DNA of 64,000 nucleotides from Stenotrophomonas sp. ESTM1D_MKCIP4_1 (GCF_003086895.1 NZ_CP026004.1:2888731-2952730), one strand, 5' to 3'. Shown: positions 1 through 6,961, numbered from the stretch's first letter. Translations and numbers: made by a program. Notes: generated by a model not told the origin, from the letters alone.

Positions 1-2
1 TG

Positions 3-275
3 CTGGCCCTGGCCAACAGCCACGACGGGCTGGTGACGATCGAGGACAACGTGGTTGCCGGCGGCGCGGGTTCGGCCGTGGCCGAGCTGCTGAATGCTGA
101 AGGGGTGCTGCGCCCGATCTTGCACCTGGGCCTGCCTGACACGTTCCAGCACCACGCCAGCCGCGAAGATCTGCTGGCTGAAGCCGGTATCGATGCCGCC
201 GGCATCCGTGCGGCCGTGCTCAAGCGCTGGCCGACCCTGGCCAGCGGCAAGCCGCCGCTGAGCGCTGCCAGCTGA
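3..275 (+). CDS. dxs: 1-deoxy-D-xylulose-5-phosphate synthase, C-terminal fragment (cut by window start)
   Basis: The frame is open from the window edge and ends in TGA at 273-275. The roughly 90 visible residues match the C-terminal transketolase-type domain of DXS: a stretch with [15 protein letters not shown], then [23 protein letters not shown]. The full enzyme makes DXP from pyruvate and glyceraldehyde-3-phosphate, the first step of the MEP isoprenoid pathway, in the cytoplasm. Only the tail is present, so catalytic residues cannot be checked. A GTAG-headed palindrome starts immediately after the stop codon. Confidence 0.9.
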   Translation: MALANSHDGLVTIEDNVVAGGAGSAVAELLNAEGVLRPILHLGLPDTFQHHASREDLLAEAGIDAAGIRAAVLKRWPTLASGKPPLSAAS

Positions 276-298
276 GTAGATCCACGCCATGCGTGGAT
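276..298 (+). repeat. SMAG-type GTAG palindrome after dxs
   Basis: GTAG (276-279) is followed by an 8-bp perfect stem, ATCCACGC/GCGTGGAT, with a CAT loop. It abuts the dxs stop codon (TGA then GTAG). The same stem in opposite orientation occurs at 49547-49569. This is the architecture of the SMAG repeats known from S. maltophilia. It may act as a 3'-end RNA stabiliser or terminator, which is inference. Confidence 0.8.
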
Positions 299-350
299 GG
301 ATCCATGTGTGCGGACCTACGGCCCGCACCCACCAGACCGGCGGTTGCGC

Positions 351-554
351 TTACCCGTAACTGACCGCTTCCACGAACGCGCCGCTGGATTCCACGCGCA
401 CGGCGGCACGCTGCCCGGTATCGGTGAAATGGAGGCGGGCCAGGGTTTCAGCGAAATCGAAGGCGCGGACACCGTCGCGGAACTCGATCGGTTCCGGCTT
501 GTCCGGGTGCAGCACGCGCCACTGGCGCTGCTCACATTGCAGACGGATCAACAT
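351..554 (-). CDS. small conserved protein, paralogue of the gene at 6590-6796
   Basis: A 67-residue soluble protein starting MLIRLQCEQRQWRVLHP. I chose the ATG at 554 rather than longer in-frame starts because AAGGAGTG lies just upstream. It shares M-I-C-W-VL-P-F-G-AFD-TGQ-VRVE-G-V-AV landmarks with the 68-residue protein at 6590-6796, so the two are paralogues. The W-V...VRV..G pattern is loosely reminiscent of small DUF2188-like proteins, but I cannot assign a family or function. Both copies are on the minus strand and bracket the pilin/GTPase locus. Confidence 0.65.
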   Translation of the reverse strand: MLIRLQCEQRQWRVLHPDKPEPIEFRDGVRAFDFAETLARLHFTDTGQRAAVRVESSGAFVEAVSYG

Positions 555-692
555 GCGTTGCTCACTCCTTGAACAGCGTATCGATGACGGTGGGCACACC
601 GGGAGGCGCACTGCCCCCGGCTGCCGACGATACGAGGAATGAACTGTGATCACCATCAGATTAATCTGAATCTGAAGGTCGACGTGGCCAGG

Positions 693-1220
693 TCAGTTGA
701 TCTGGAACTGCGCCCGGCAGCCATCGCTCACCCACACCCCCCGGCGGTCCCAGCCCCAGGTCCGGCCCTCGACACACGGGCTGCGCGACTCCTGCCGCAC
801 CAGCCGCACGTTGCGGCGGACGCGCGCATCGCAGTACTTCTGCCGGCGATCATTGGAATGGCAGGCGATCACCTGGCCACCATTGCCACCCCAGCCGCCA
901 CCGTGGCCCCAGCCACCGCCGCGGGACTCACCCACGAACTCGGCGCGGCAGCCCTGGGTCACCCACACCCCGGAGCGCGACTGGCCCCACGTGCGCCCCT
1001 CGATGCACGGCGAACCGGACAGCTGGCGGATCAGGCGGGCACGCCCATCCAACCGGCACTCGTTGCTGCGGTTCTTCACCGATTCGCAGCGCACGATCCC
1101 ACCGCCGCGATTGTCGTAGCCATCGTCATACCCGTAACGCTGCGCGTGCGCGCTGCCCGCCACTGCCAGCAGCGGCAGCACCATGCACATGACGGCCGAC
1201 CAGCCGGATCCCTTGCCCAC
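693..1220 (-). CDS. secreted DUF3011-type protein with two tandem repeats
   Basis: A GTG start at 1220, preceded by GGAGG, gives a 175-residue protein. A signal peptide (GKGSGWSAVMCMVLPLLAVAGSAHAQ) should direct it to the periplasm or outside. The mature part holds two copies of a Cys-rich repeat: C-x7-10-C, then RxxRLxRQxSxxPCxEGRTWGxxRxGVWVxxGCRAxF. They are separated by a Gly/Trp-rich linker with GGGWGHGGGWGG. This is the DUF3011 pattern, function unknown. The even number of Cys per repeat suggests disulfides. It ends just before a small intergenic gap and is probably monocistronic. Confidence 0.8.
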   Translation of the reverse strand: MGKGSGWSAVMCMVLPLLAVAGSAHAQRYGYDDGYDNRGGGIVRCESVKNRSNECRLDGRARLIRQLSGSPCIEGRTWGQSRSGVWVTQGCRAEFVGESRGGGWGHGGGWGGNGGQVIACHSNDRRQKYCDARVRRNVRLVRQESRSPCVEGRTWGWDRRGVWVSDGCRAQFQIN

Positions 1221-1358
1221 TCCACACCTCCACGCGAATGCTCTGTGGCGCAAGCATCCGGCATTCATCGCCGGCCGCAAAGTACATCGGGCCACAGTGC
1301 TGGCCCTTCGTTCAAGCATCCCACTGCCAGCTGACCGTCGACCGCAGCGATGTGACCA

Positions 1359-2018
1359 TCAGTCCTTGCCACCGCCCATCGGTTGCGCTCCACCCAGGTT
1401 GTGCTCGAACACATAGGCAAACAGCTCCGCATCGTTGGTGAACCCGAGCTTGCGCATGGCCGAAATGCGCTGCCTGCTGATGGTGCTGACCGTGCGTCGC
1501 AACTGGCCGGCGATGGTGGTGATCGAATGGCCGGCGGCGTAAAGCCGCAGCACCTCCAGTTCCTTCGGCGAGAGCACCGACAGTGACCGCACGCGGTTCA
1601 GGTCCTGCAGGCAGTACGCCAGCTCAGGATCGACATAGCTGCGCCCACTCAGCACGGTATCGACCGCGTCACGCACGTTGTCGACGCCGCTGCCCTTGTC
1701 GACCAGGCCACGTACGCCATCGCGCAATGCCATGTTGAGCGATGCCGCGTTGGTGGTGACCGTCGCGAGGATCACCGGCACATCGGGGTGATTGCGACGC
1801 AGCGCCTTCAACATCGCATGCCCGTCGGGACGGCCACCGGCCGGCATCGAGAAATCGGTGACCACCAGATCCACCGGGATATCCGCCAGCGTCGCCAGCA
1901 GCCCCTCGGCATCGTTGGCCTGCGCCACCACGCGATGTCGACCGTTGGATTCGATTGCATGGCGAACGCCCAGCAATACCAGCGGGTGATCGTCTGCGAT
2001 GACGATTCGGGTGTGCAT
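1359..2018 (-). CDS. NarL/FixJ-type response regulator
   Basis: A 219-residue two-domain regulator. The N-terminal receiver has the acidic ADDHP motif near residues 8-12, the expected phospho-acceptor Asp55 (VVTDFSMP) and the conserved Lys near 109 (LVDKGS). The C-terminal LuxR-type HTH (about 150-205) contains LSPKELEVLRLYAAGHSITTIA. No histidine kinase is adjacent. It is divergent from the GTPase/pilin genes, sharing the 262-bp space 2019-2280, so it is a good candidate for their regulator; this is inference. A second receiver without HTH closes the opposite operon at 6076-6579. Confidence 0.88.
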   Translation of the reverse strand: MHTRIVIADDHPLVLLGVRHAIESNGRHRVVAQANDAEGLLATLADIPVDLVVTDFSMPAGGRPDGHAMLKALRRNHPDVPVILATVTTNAASLNMALRDGVRGLVDKGSGVDNVRDAVDTVLSGRSYVDPELAYCLQDLNRVRSLSVLSPKELEVLRLYAAGHSITTIAGQLRRTVSTISRQRISAMRKLGFTNDAELFAYVFEHNLGGAQPMGGGKD

Positions 2019-2059
2019 GAAAGAACCTGTGCGGTGTCACGCGGTAGTGCGTCCGCAAG

Positions 2060-2139
2060 AAACTAGTGATGCTTTCCGGCAGCGTCAACTTAACAATCGC
2101 CCACATCGGCAGATAACGTCGATTAACCTGACTTAACCT
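2060..2139 (-). promoter_or_regulatory. candidate promoter and paired direct repeats upstream of the NarL-type regulator
   Basis: On the minus strand TTGACG (2083-2088) and TAGTTT (2060-2065) are 17 bp apart, a plausible sigma-70 promoter reading into the regulator. Upstream, TTAACCT occurs twice (2123-2129 and 2133-2139), with a 10-bp period of one helical turn, as expected for a dimer site. The region is much more AT-rich than the flanking genes. It may serve both divergent units. Confidence 0.4.
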
Positions 2140-2280
2140 CTGCATTTACGATTTTTCGCAGCACTGCAAACATTATGAAAACACGTGCGACAGCGCGTCT
2201 TTCCCATTATTGGCATGGAGCTGCATCGCGAAAGCCGCTTACATAGCGATCTCCCGCAACGCGTTGCACCGAGTTCCGCC

Positions 2281-2970
2281 ATGGTCCGATACCGTCGGTT
2301 TCCTTTCGATGATCAGCAACCTCCCGCGCCCTCCACACTGGACATGGCCGCACTGCCCTTCGTGCAGCAGGTGCGCCTGCACCTTGCGGCCGAGGCAACC
2401 ACGTCGCGCCGTTCGGCAGTTGCAGCGGTGCTGCATGACGGTGCAACGGTGTGCTGGCTGGATGCAAAGAACGACCGTCTGCTGACCACCGCACCGGCGC
2501 CGGTCGCACTCACCCTGCTCAGGCAGCTGCTGTGCGAGGCACAGCCACCGTTGCGCCTGGCACCGGTGAATGAAGATGCATTCGTGCAGAACGCCTTCGT
2601 CTCCAGCAACATCCCCTTGCGTCCGACGCTCTGGGATATCGGCCTGCAGACCGCGACGCAGGGCCGGCTGATGGAACCGCTGCAGATGGAAGCGCGCCTG
2701 CGCCTGCAGCGCTGGCCGGATTTCCGCATCCTGGCCCATCGCCCCGACCACTTCCGCATCTGCGCACTGCTGATCAAGCAGGGAATTTCGGTGCAGGCCT
2801 GCTGCCAGATCCTGGACATGCCCCTGCAGACGGTCCAGGCCTTCTTCAACGCAGCATTCCTCACCGCCTATGCCATTCCGGTCATGGGTGAAGAAGCCCC
2901 CATCCGTCCTTCCCCCACCGACAGCCTGGCCAACCTGTGGCGCCAGCTGCGCATCCGCTGGAGTGCATGA
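2281..2970 (+). CDS. conserved HTH-like protein opening the GTPase/roadblock operon
   Basis: A protein of about 229 residues from the ATG at 2281; GTG at 2185 and ATG at 2215 are possible longer starts, but that stretch contains rare codons and no start has a clear ribosome site. The N-terminal half has no motif I recognise. The C-terminal third (HFRICALLIKQGISVQACCQILDM then PLQTVQAFFNAAFLTAYAIP) reads like a winged-helix/HTH segment followed by a helix. Such a segment ends the partners of small GTPases in conservon-type operons; this is analogy, not proven homology. The stop overlaps the next start (ATGA), so it is co-translated with the GTPase. Confidence 0.65.
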   Translation: MVRYRRFPFDDQQPPAPSTLDMAALPFVQQVRLHLAAEATTSRRSAVAAVLHDGATVCWLDAKNDRLLTTAPAPVALTLLRQLLCEAQPPLRLAPVNEDAFVQNAFVSSNIPLRPTLWDIGLQTATQGRLMEPLQMEARLRLQRWPDFRILAHRPDHFRICALLIKQGISVQACCQILDMPLQTVQAFFNAAFLTAYAIPVMGEEAPIRPSPTDSLANLWRQLRIRWSA

Positions 2971-3518
2971 CCGTGCGTGAGCACAAGATCGTGGTAATGG
3001 GCCCGCTTGGCGCGGGCAAATCAACGCTGGTGCAGACCCTCACCGAGGGCCGCGCGGTCGTGACCGAAGCGCGCAATACCGACCCCAGCGTGGGCAAGCT
3101 GTACACCACCGTGGCCATGGATTACGGCGATATCGACCTGCCCGGCGGTGACCGCCTGCGCCTGTACGGCTCGCCGGGGCAGCAGCGCTTCGCCTACCTC
3201 TGGCCCATTCTGCTGGCCGGTGCCGAAGGCGTGATCGTCCTCGTCGACGGCAGTGAAGCCGTCGAAGCCACGCTGGCCGGACAGCACCTGCAGGCGATCA
3301 CGGATATCGCGCCGGCGCTGCCGGTGGTGATCGGCATCACCAAGTGTGCCCCTGGCAGCGATCCGGTGCTGCCAGCCTGGCAGGACTGGCTGGAGGAACA
3401 TGCGTACGGCTTGCCGGTGCTGCTGCTCGACCCGCGTGACATGGCGCAGTCGATTGCCGCCATGGACCTGCTGATGAGCCAGATCGAGTGCAATGCGATG
3501 GGAGCTGCCCATGGCTGA
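2967..3518 (+). CDS. MglA/CvnD-like small GTPase
   Basis: A 183-residue Ras-like G protein. The ATG at 2967 overlaps the upstream TGA. The P-loop is GPLGAGKST (about residues 12-20). The switch II/G3 region reads YGSPGQQRF, with the DxxG Asp replaced as in CvnD/MglA-like proteins. G4 is TKCA, a degenerate TKxD, so nucleotide specificity may be relaxed. Family knowledge: these proteins pair with roadblock/LC7 proteins that act as GAPs or scaffolds and set cell polarity or signalling; in Myxococcus MglA controls type IV pili. Two roadblock genes follow directly, the first overlapping by 8 nt. A role in placing or driving pili is inference. Confidence 0.85.
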   Translation: MTVREHKIVVMGPLGAGKSTLVQTLTEGRAVVTEARNTDPSVGKLYTTVAMDYGDIDLPGGDRLRLYGSPGQQRFAYLWPILLAGAEGVIVLVDGSEAVEATLAGQHLQAITDIAPALPVVIGITKCAPGSDPVLPAWQDWLEEHAYGLPVLLLDPRDMAQSIAAMDLLMSQIECNAMGAAHG

Positions 3519-3909
3519 CTCCCCGCGCACTGCTACGGCCAGCCCGGAGATCGCATCCGCGCTGCGCACCCTTGTCCGCGATGTTGCAGGCGTGCAGGCC
3601 ATTGTCGTGGCCAGCACCGATGGTTTCGCCCTGGCCCAGGATGGCCCGCAGGGGCATACCGCCGACCGTCTGGCCGCCATGACCAATTCGATGCTGGGCC
3701 TGGCCAGCGCGCTGGGGCGCGAGCTGCATTTCGGCGAACTGGACACCCTCATCCTCGATGCCGCCCACGGCAAGGTGCTGATGCTGGCCATTCCCGGCGC
3801 GCAGCCGCGCCTGCTGATGACCGCCTGCGACCACAGCTGCGTGATCGGCAACGTCCTGTGGCATGCCAAGCAATGCGTGCGCTTCGTCGCTGACAGCGCG
3901 AAGCGATGA
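3511..3909 (+). CDS. roadblock/LC7 domain protein 1
   Basis: A 132-residue protein starting MADSPRT. The ATG at 3511 has GGAG upstream and overlaps the GTPase end by 8 nt. The fold signature is clear: ALRTLVRDVAGVQAIVVASTDGFALAQD at the N terminus, then helices with ADRLAAMTNSMLGLASALGRELHFGELDTLILD and an ending strand. Roadblock proteins bind and regulate MglA/CvnD-like GTPases. It is very likely the direct partner of the preceding gene product. Cytoplasmic, with no signal or membrane segment. Confidence 0.88.
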   Translation: MADSPRTATASPEIASALRTLVRDVAGVQAIVVASTDGFALAQDGPQGHTADRLAAMTNSMLGLASALGRELHFGELDTLILDAAHGKVLMLAIPGAQPRLLMTACDHSCVIGNVLWHAKQCVRFVADSAKR

Positions 3910-3969
3910 ATGTCCCTCGCCATGCTCAAACGCCTCTTCGCCTTCAAACACCCACAACGGAAACGTGAA

Positions 3970-4332
3970 ATGAACACCACCATCAACAAGTGTCTCGAAA
4001 CGCTCATGCAGATCAACGGCGCGCAGGCCGTAGCACTGGTCGATTATGAAAGCGGCATGCTGCTGGGCGAAGCCGGTGCCGGCGTGGACATGGAGCTGGC
4101 CGCCGCCGGCAACACCGAAGTCCTGCGCGCCAAGATGAAGACCGCCGAGGCCCTGAACCTCAATGACACCATCGAGGACGTCCTGATCACCCTGGGCCGC
4201 GCGTACCACGTGCTGCGCCCCGTGTCGGCGAAGAAGGGCCTGTTCTTCTACGTCGTGCTGGACCGGCAGAAGGCCAACCTCGCGCTGGCCCGGCGCATGG
4301 TGCTGGATGTGGAAACCTCGCTGGCGCTGTAA
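3970..4332 (+). CDS. roadblock/LC7 domain protein 2
   Basis: A 120-residue protein from the ATG at 3970 (GGA 8 nt upstream). An ATG at 3910, immediately after the preceding stop, would add 20 basic residues and cannot be excluded. The sequence NKCLETLMQINGAQAVALVDYESGMLLGE and the later YHVLRPVSAKKGLFFYVVLDR fit the roadblock fold. It differs clearly from the first roadblock protein, so this is not a recent duplication. Pairs of different roadblock proteins beside a GTPase can form a heteromeric regulator (inference). Confidence 0.8.
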   Translation: MNTTINKCLETLMQINGAQAVALVDYESGMLLGEAGAGVDMELAAAGNTEVLRAKMKTAEALNLNDTIEDVLITLGRAYHVLRPVSAKKGLFFYVVLDRQKANLALARRMVLDVETSLAL

Positions 4333-4366
4333 GGCCACGCGTCAATCGTGCAAGGGGAAGGGAACG

Positions 4367-4395
4367 CCGGGGCCGCTCGGGGAGAGCGGCCCCGG
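4367..4395 (+). terminator. strong GC hairpin after the second roadblock gene
   Basis: A 12-bp perfect stem (4367-4378 with 4384-4395) around a 5-nt loop, with no U-run. It lies between the roadblock genes and the pilin-like gene. It could stabilise the upstream message 3' end or attenuate read-through into the pilin genes. Confidence 0.55.
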
Positions 4396-4437
4396 CACCG
4401 GAGCCCTTCTGCACACGCCACCAGGGGAGCCATGCAC

Positions 4438-4872
4438 ATGCACGTTCCTTGCGCTGCGGGCAGGCCGCGCACGCACACTGGTGCGCTGCGGCCTTGCGCA
4501 GCAATTGCCATCAGCGCCGCATTGGCGCTGCTGTGCGTTGTGTTGCTGCGGACGCCCGCGACGGACGAGCGCGCGCAGGTGCACGGCGCTGCGGCCGCAC
4601 TTGGCCAGGCCGTGGGCGTGATTGAACGCAGCTATGCCGCCAACGACCTCGCCCCGCACGACGGCCACCTGGCACTGCCCACCAGTGCCCGCTACTGCAC
4701 GCACCTGCGGGTGGCCTTGCCCGATACCGGCCGCGCCCGGCTGCGCTGCCAACTACGCCCGCTGGAAGGTGCAGGCGGCACGCTGACGCTGCAGCGCTCG
4801 CCTGCAGGTGCATGGCACTGCAGTGCCGTGGGCGTGGAAGAAGCGCTGTTGCCGGCACATTGCCGCCATTAA
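4438..4872 (+). CDS. pilin-like membrane-anchored protein lacking a prepilin peptidase site
   Basis: A 144-residue protein; the second of two close ATGs (4432, 4438) is better spaced from GGGGAG. One hydrophobic helix (PCAAIAISAALALLCVVLL) follows a basic N terminus. There is no G-F-x-L-I-E site. The C-terminal domain follows the pattern of the two pilins downstream: ARYC, then a C-x-L strand, LTLQRSPAGAWHC and a final LPAHC. It therefore looks like a pilin globular domain on a non-cleaved anchor. A role as assembly adaptor or sensor linking the GTPase module to the pilus is inference. Confidence 0.6.
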   Translation: MHVPCAAGRPRTHTGALRPCAAIAISAALALLCVVLLRTPATDERAQVHGAAAALGQAVGVIERSYAANDLAPHDGHLALPTSARYCTHLRVALPDTGRARLRCQLRPLEGAGGTLTLQRSPAGAWHCSAVGVEEALLPAHCRH

Positions 4873-4893
4873 ACCCAGGCCGCCTTTCCCACT

Positions 4894-4941
4894 ATTGGTA
4901 AAAGCGTTATCGGGCACGCTGCGAAGCGCGTTTTTACCAAT
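4894..4941. promoter_or_regulatory. long inverted repeat upstream of the first pilin gene
   Basis: ATTGGTAAAA (4894-4903) and TTTTACCAAT (4932-4941) form a 10-bp perfect inverted repeat with a 28-nt GC-rich centre, in an otherwise AT-enriched 170-bp leader. It could be an operator or a transcript hairpin. I found no convincing sigma-54 (GG-N10-GC) promoter, although many pilA genes have one. Confidence 0.4.
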
Positions 4942-5042
4942 CCTTGAATATATCGATCCGCGCCCGGGTGTTTACCTATCAACGCGCCGCCAAAGACACC
5001 TGGCGGCCGATATTCAAATCACCCAACGCACGAAGGATACTC

Positions 5043-5501
5043 ATGAATACTTCCTCCATCCCCGCACGCACGCCGCGTTCCCGGCAGCAGGGTTTCTCGC
5101 TCATCGAACTGATGGTGGTGGTGGCGATCATCAGCATTCTCGCGGCCATCGCACTGCCGCAGTACCAGAAGTTTTCCGCCAAGGCCAAGCTCGGCGCGGC
5201 ACTGGCCGAAGTAACGCCTGGCAAGGTGGGCATGGAAGCACTGCTTGCCGAAGGCGCCGATCTGAGCACGGTGGACCCGAGCATGGTCGGCCTGCCGACC
5301 GCGGGTTCGCGCTGTGCCTCGTTCGAGGCATCGCTGGCTGCTGACGGCATTGGCAGCCTGGTGTGCAACCTGAAACCCGACCAGGCATTTGGCGGCGGTT
5401 CGGCGTTGAGCCTGGAGCGCAGCACCGATGGCATCTGGACCTGCACCAGCGATGTCGCAGACAAGAACGTCCTGCCGGAAGTGTGCCGGAACGACGCCTG
5501 A
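5043..5501 (+). CDS. type IV major-pilin-like prepilin 1 (PilA/PilE family)
   Basis: A 152-residue prepilin; ATG at 5043 with GAAGGA upstream. The class IVa leader ends RSRQQG, and cleavage before Phe gives mature FSLIELMVVVAIISILAAIALPQYQ, with the Glu5 needed for assembly. The C-terminal domain has a disulfide-capable pair (C in SRC and in LVCNL) and a terminal WTC...LPEVC pair. Exported through Sec, cleaved and methylated by PilD, and assembled in the inner membrane. No pil assembly genes are nearby, so it depends on machinery elsewhere. Confidence 0.92.
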   Translation: MNTSSIPARTPRSRQQGFSLIELMVVVAIISILAAIALPQYQKFSAKAKLGAALAEVTPGKVGMEALLAEGADLSTVDPSMVGLPTAGSRCASFEASLAADGIGSLVCNLKPDQAFGGGSALSLERSTDGIWTCTSDVADKNVLPEVCRNDA

Positions 5502-5507
5502 CACACG

Positions 5508-5542
5508 CCCGCAGGCGGGAGACCCGATCTCCCGCCTGCGGG
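5508..5542 (+). terminator. perfect hairpin between the two pilin genes
   Basis: A 15-bp perfect inverted repeat (5508-5522 with 5528-5542) and a 5-nt loop sit 6 nt after the first pilin stop and 28 nt before the second pilin start. There is no U-run, so it is more likely a processing or stability element, or a partial terminator, that makes the first pilin more abundant than the second. Confidence 0.6.
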
Positions 5543-5570
5543 TTCAACGTCCACTCCGAATGGGATCTTC

Positions 5571-6050
5571 ATGAACGTTCCAACGAACCGCATGCGCGTC
5601 AACGCGCCCTCCCCCACGCGGGAGCATGGGTTTTCACTGATTGAACTGATGGTGGTCGTGGCCATCCTCGCCATACTCGGCGCGATTGCACTTCCCCAGT
5701 ATCAGCGGTTTACGGCAAAGGCGAAACTGACGGCTGCGCTGGAGGAAATCTCGATCGCCAAGAATGTGCTCAACCTCGCGCGCATCGAGGATGCCACAGA
5801 GCTCAGGGGTGGACCGTTGCAACCGGAGCAGGTCGGTCTTAGCTCGAACAGCAGGTACTGCGCGGCGCTCCACATCAATTTCGATGAATTCTGGTGCACC
5901 CTGAAGCCTGACCCGGTGATGGGTCCAGCCGCCAATATCGGTTTTCTGCACGACTCCGCCACCGGCGAATGGCGCTGCAAGGGCAATGTCGGCAATGGCG
6001 GACAGGACCTGCTGCCAGACCAGTGCCGCTATCGTCCGGGCGGCGGCTGA
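5571..6050 (+). CDS. type IV prepilin 2
   Basis: A 159-residue prepilin with a 20-residue leader ending PTREHG and mature FSLIELMVVVAILAILGAIALPQYQ. The helix is nearly the same as prepilin 1, but the globular domain is divergent: SRYC, FWCTLKP, GEWRC and LLPDQC. Cys spacing is conserved, so the disulfide plan is the same. The start at 5571 has only a weak GGGATC ribosome site, compatible with lower expression than the first pilin. Likely a second or minor subunit of the same fibre. Confidence 0.9.
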   Translation: MNVPTNRMRVNAPSPTREHGFSLIELMVVVAILAILGAIALPQYQRFTAKAKLTAALEEISIAKNVLNLARIEDATELRGGPLQPEQVGLSSNSRYCAALHINFDEFWCTLKPDPVMGPAANIGFLHDSATGEWRCKGNVGNGGQDLLPDQCRYRPGGG

Positions 6051-6075
6051 GCGCGCTTTTCCCCGGTCGTTGATC

Positions 6076-6579
6076 ATGCACACCGTCATTGCTCCGCCCG
6101 TCCCGCTTGCGGGCACTGAAACCCGCTCCCTGCCCATGCTGGAACGCCCAGGAGAACCGTCCCCTACAGTTGTCATCGCCGATCCCAACCCCTGCGTGCG
6201 CCGTGAACTCGGCCGTTCCATCGGGGCACTGCTGGGTGGCGAACCGCCGCGCGAAGCCCGCTCGCCGTCCGAAGTGCTGACCTGGATCGCCGATGCGCGC
6301 TGCAGAGTGCTGGTGATCGATCCCTGCATGCCCACCGTGGGGCAGCATGACGGCATGCCGCTGCTGCGCCGCATCTGCAGCCTGCGCGATGACCTGCTGG
6401 TCCTGGTCATTTCCCACCACCCCCGGCAGCTGCTGCGTGACAGGGCACTGCCCTCACGCATCAAGCATGTGTATGCCAAGACCGCGGATCCGGCATGGCT
6501 GTGCCGTTTCATCCACCCGGTGCTGCAGCCCTGTACTGAAAGCCAGCACGCGGCATCTCTCGAAGAAGCACTCGCCTAG
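6076..6579 (+). CDS. stand-alone receiver-domain protein
   Basis: A 167-residue protein from the ATG at 6076. It has a CheY-like receiver layout: VVIADPNP at strand 1, VLVIDPCMP with the candidate phospho-Asp, VLVISHH, and HVYAKTAD with the conserved Lys. The usual acidic pair at strand 1 is reduced (ADP instead of ADD), so phosphorylation may be weak or Mg-independent. There is no output domain. It resembles the receiver of the divergent NarL-type regulator (both have a G-x-x-DGM/H insertion after the phospho-Asp). It may act as a phosphate sink or protein-binding switch for the pilus module (inference). Confidence 0.7.
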   Translation: MHTVIAPPVPLAGTETRSLPMLERPGEPSPTVVIADPNPCVRRELGRSIGALLGGEPPREARSPSEVLTWIADARCRVLVIDPCMPTVGQHDGMPLLRRICSLRDDLLVLVISHHPRQLLRDRALPSRIKHVYAKTADPAWLCRFIHPVLQPCTESQHAASLEEALA

Positions 6580-6589
6580 CAGCCATTCG

Positions 6590-6796
6590 TCAGCGGCGGA
6601 AATGCACGGCATCCACCGTGTTTCCCAGCGCTTCCACACGCACCGTGCTGTCCTGGCCGGTGCGCTGGTGGTGGTCACTGGCGCGCGACAGGGCGGCATC
6701 GAAGGCGGCGGCGCCGCTGGCGAAGGGTTCGGGAACTGCAGTAGCCGGATCCAGTACGGACCAGTTTTCGGCACTGCACTTGACGGTGATGACCAT
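6590..6796 (-). CDS. small conserved protein, paralogue of the gene at 351-554
   Basis: A 68-residue protein MVITVKCSAENWSVLDP..., with AAGGAG before the ATG at 6796. It shares the VL-P, AFD, TGQ, VRVE and V-AV landmarks with the product of 351-554. Function unknown; no signal peptide or membrane helix. It converges with the receiver gene, ending 11 nt after it. Confidence 0.65.
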   Translation of the reverse strand: MVITVKCSAENWSVLDPATAVPEPFASGAAAFDAALSRASDHHQRTGQDSTVRVEALGNTVDAVHFRR

Positions 6797-6961
6797 GACG
6801 GACTCCTTGAGGGCAAGAGGCAGCGGCGCCAGGCCGCCTGCGATTGCCACCCACCCTAGGCACGCCGTCAGGAAGTGCCTATCGGATTAGTACGAAAAAC
6901 GCCGGTCGGAGCCTCAGAAGAAGACCCTCATCACATCCCTGAGTCGGTTTAGTGAAGAATT

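Noticed and set aside
2185..2280. GTG start at 2185 for the HTH-like protein
   Set aside because: No ribosome site and rare TTA/CGA codons in the extra stretch; ATG 2281 preferred, though not proven.
4904..4925. Sigma-54 promoter (GGGCACGCTGCGAAGC) upstream of the first pilin
   Set aside because: The GG and GC elements are one base out of register and TTGC is missing.
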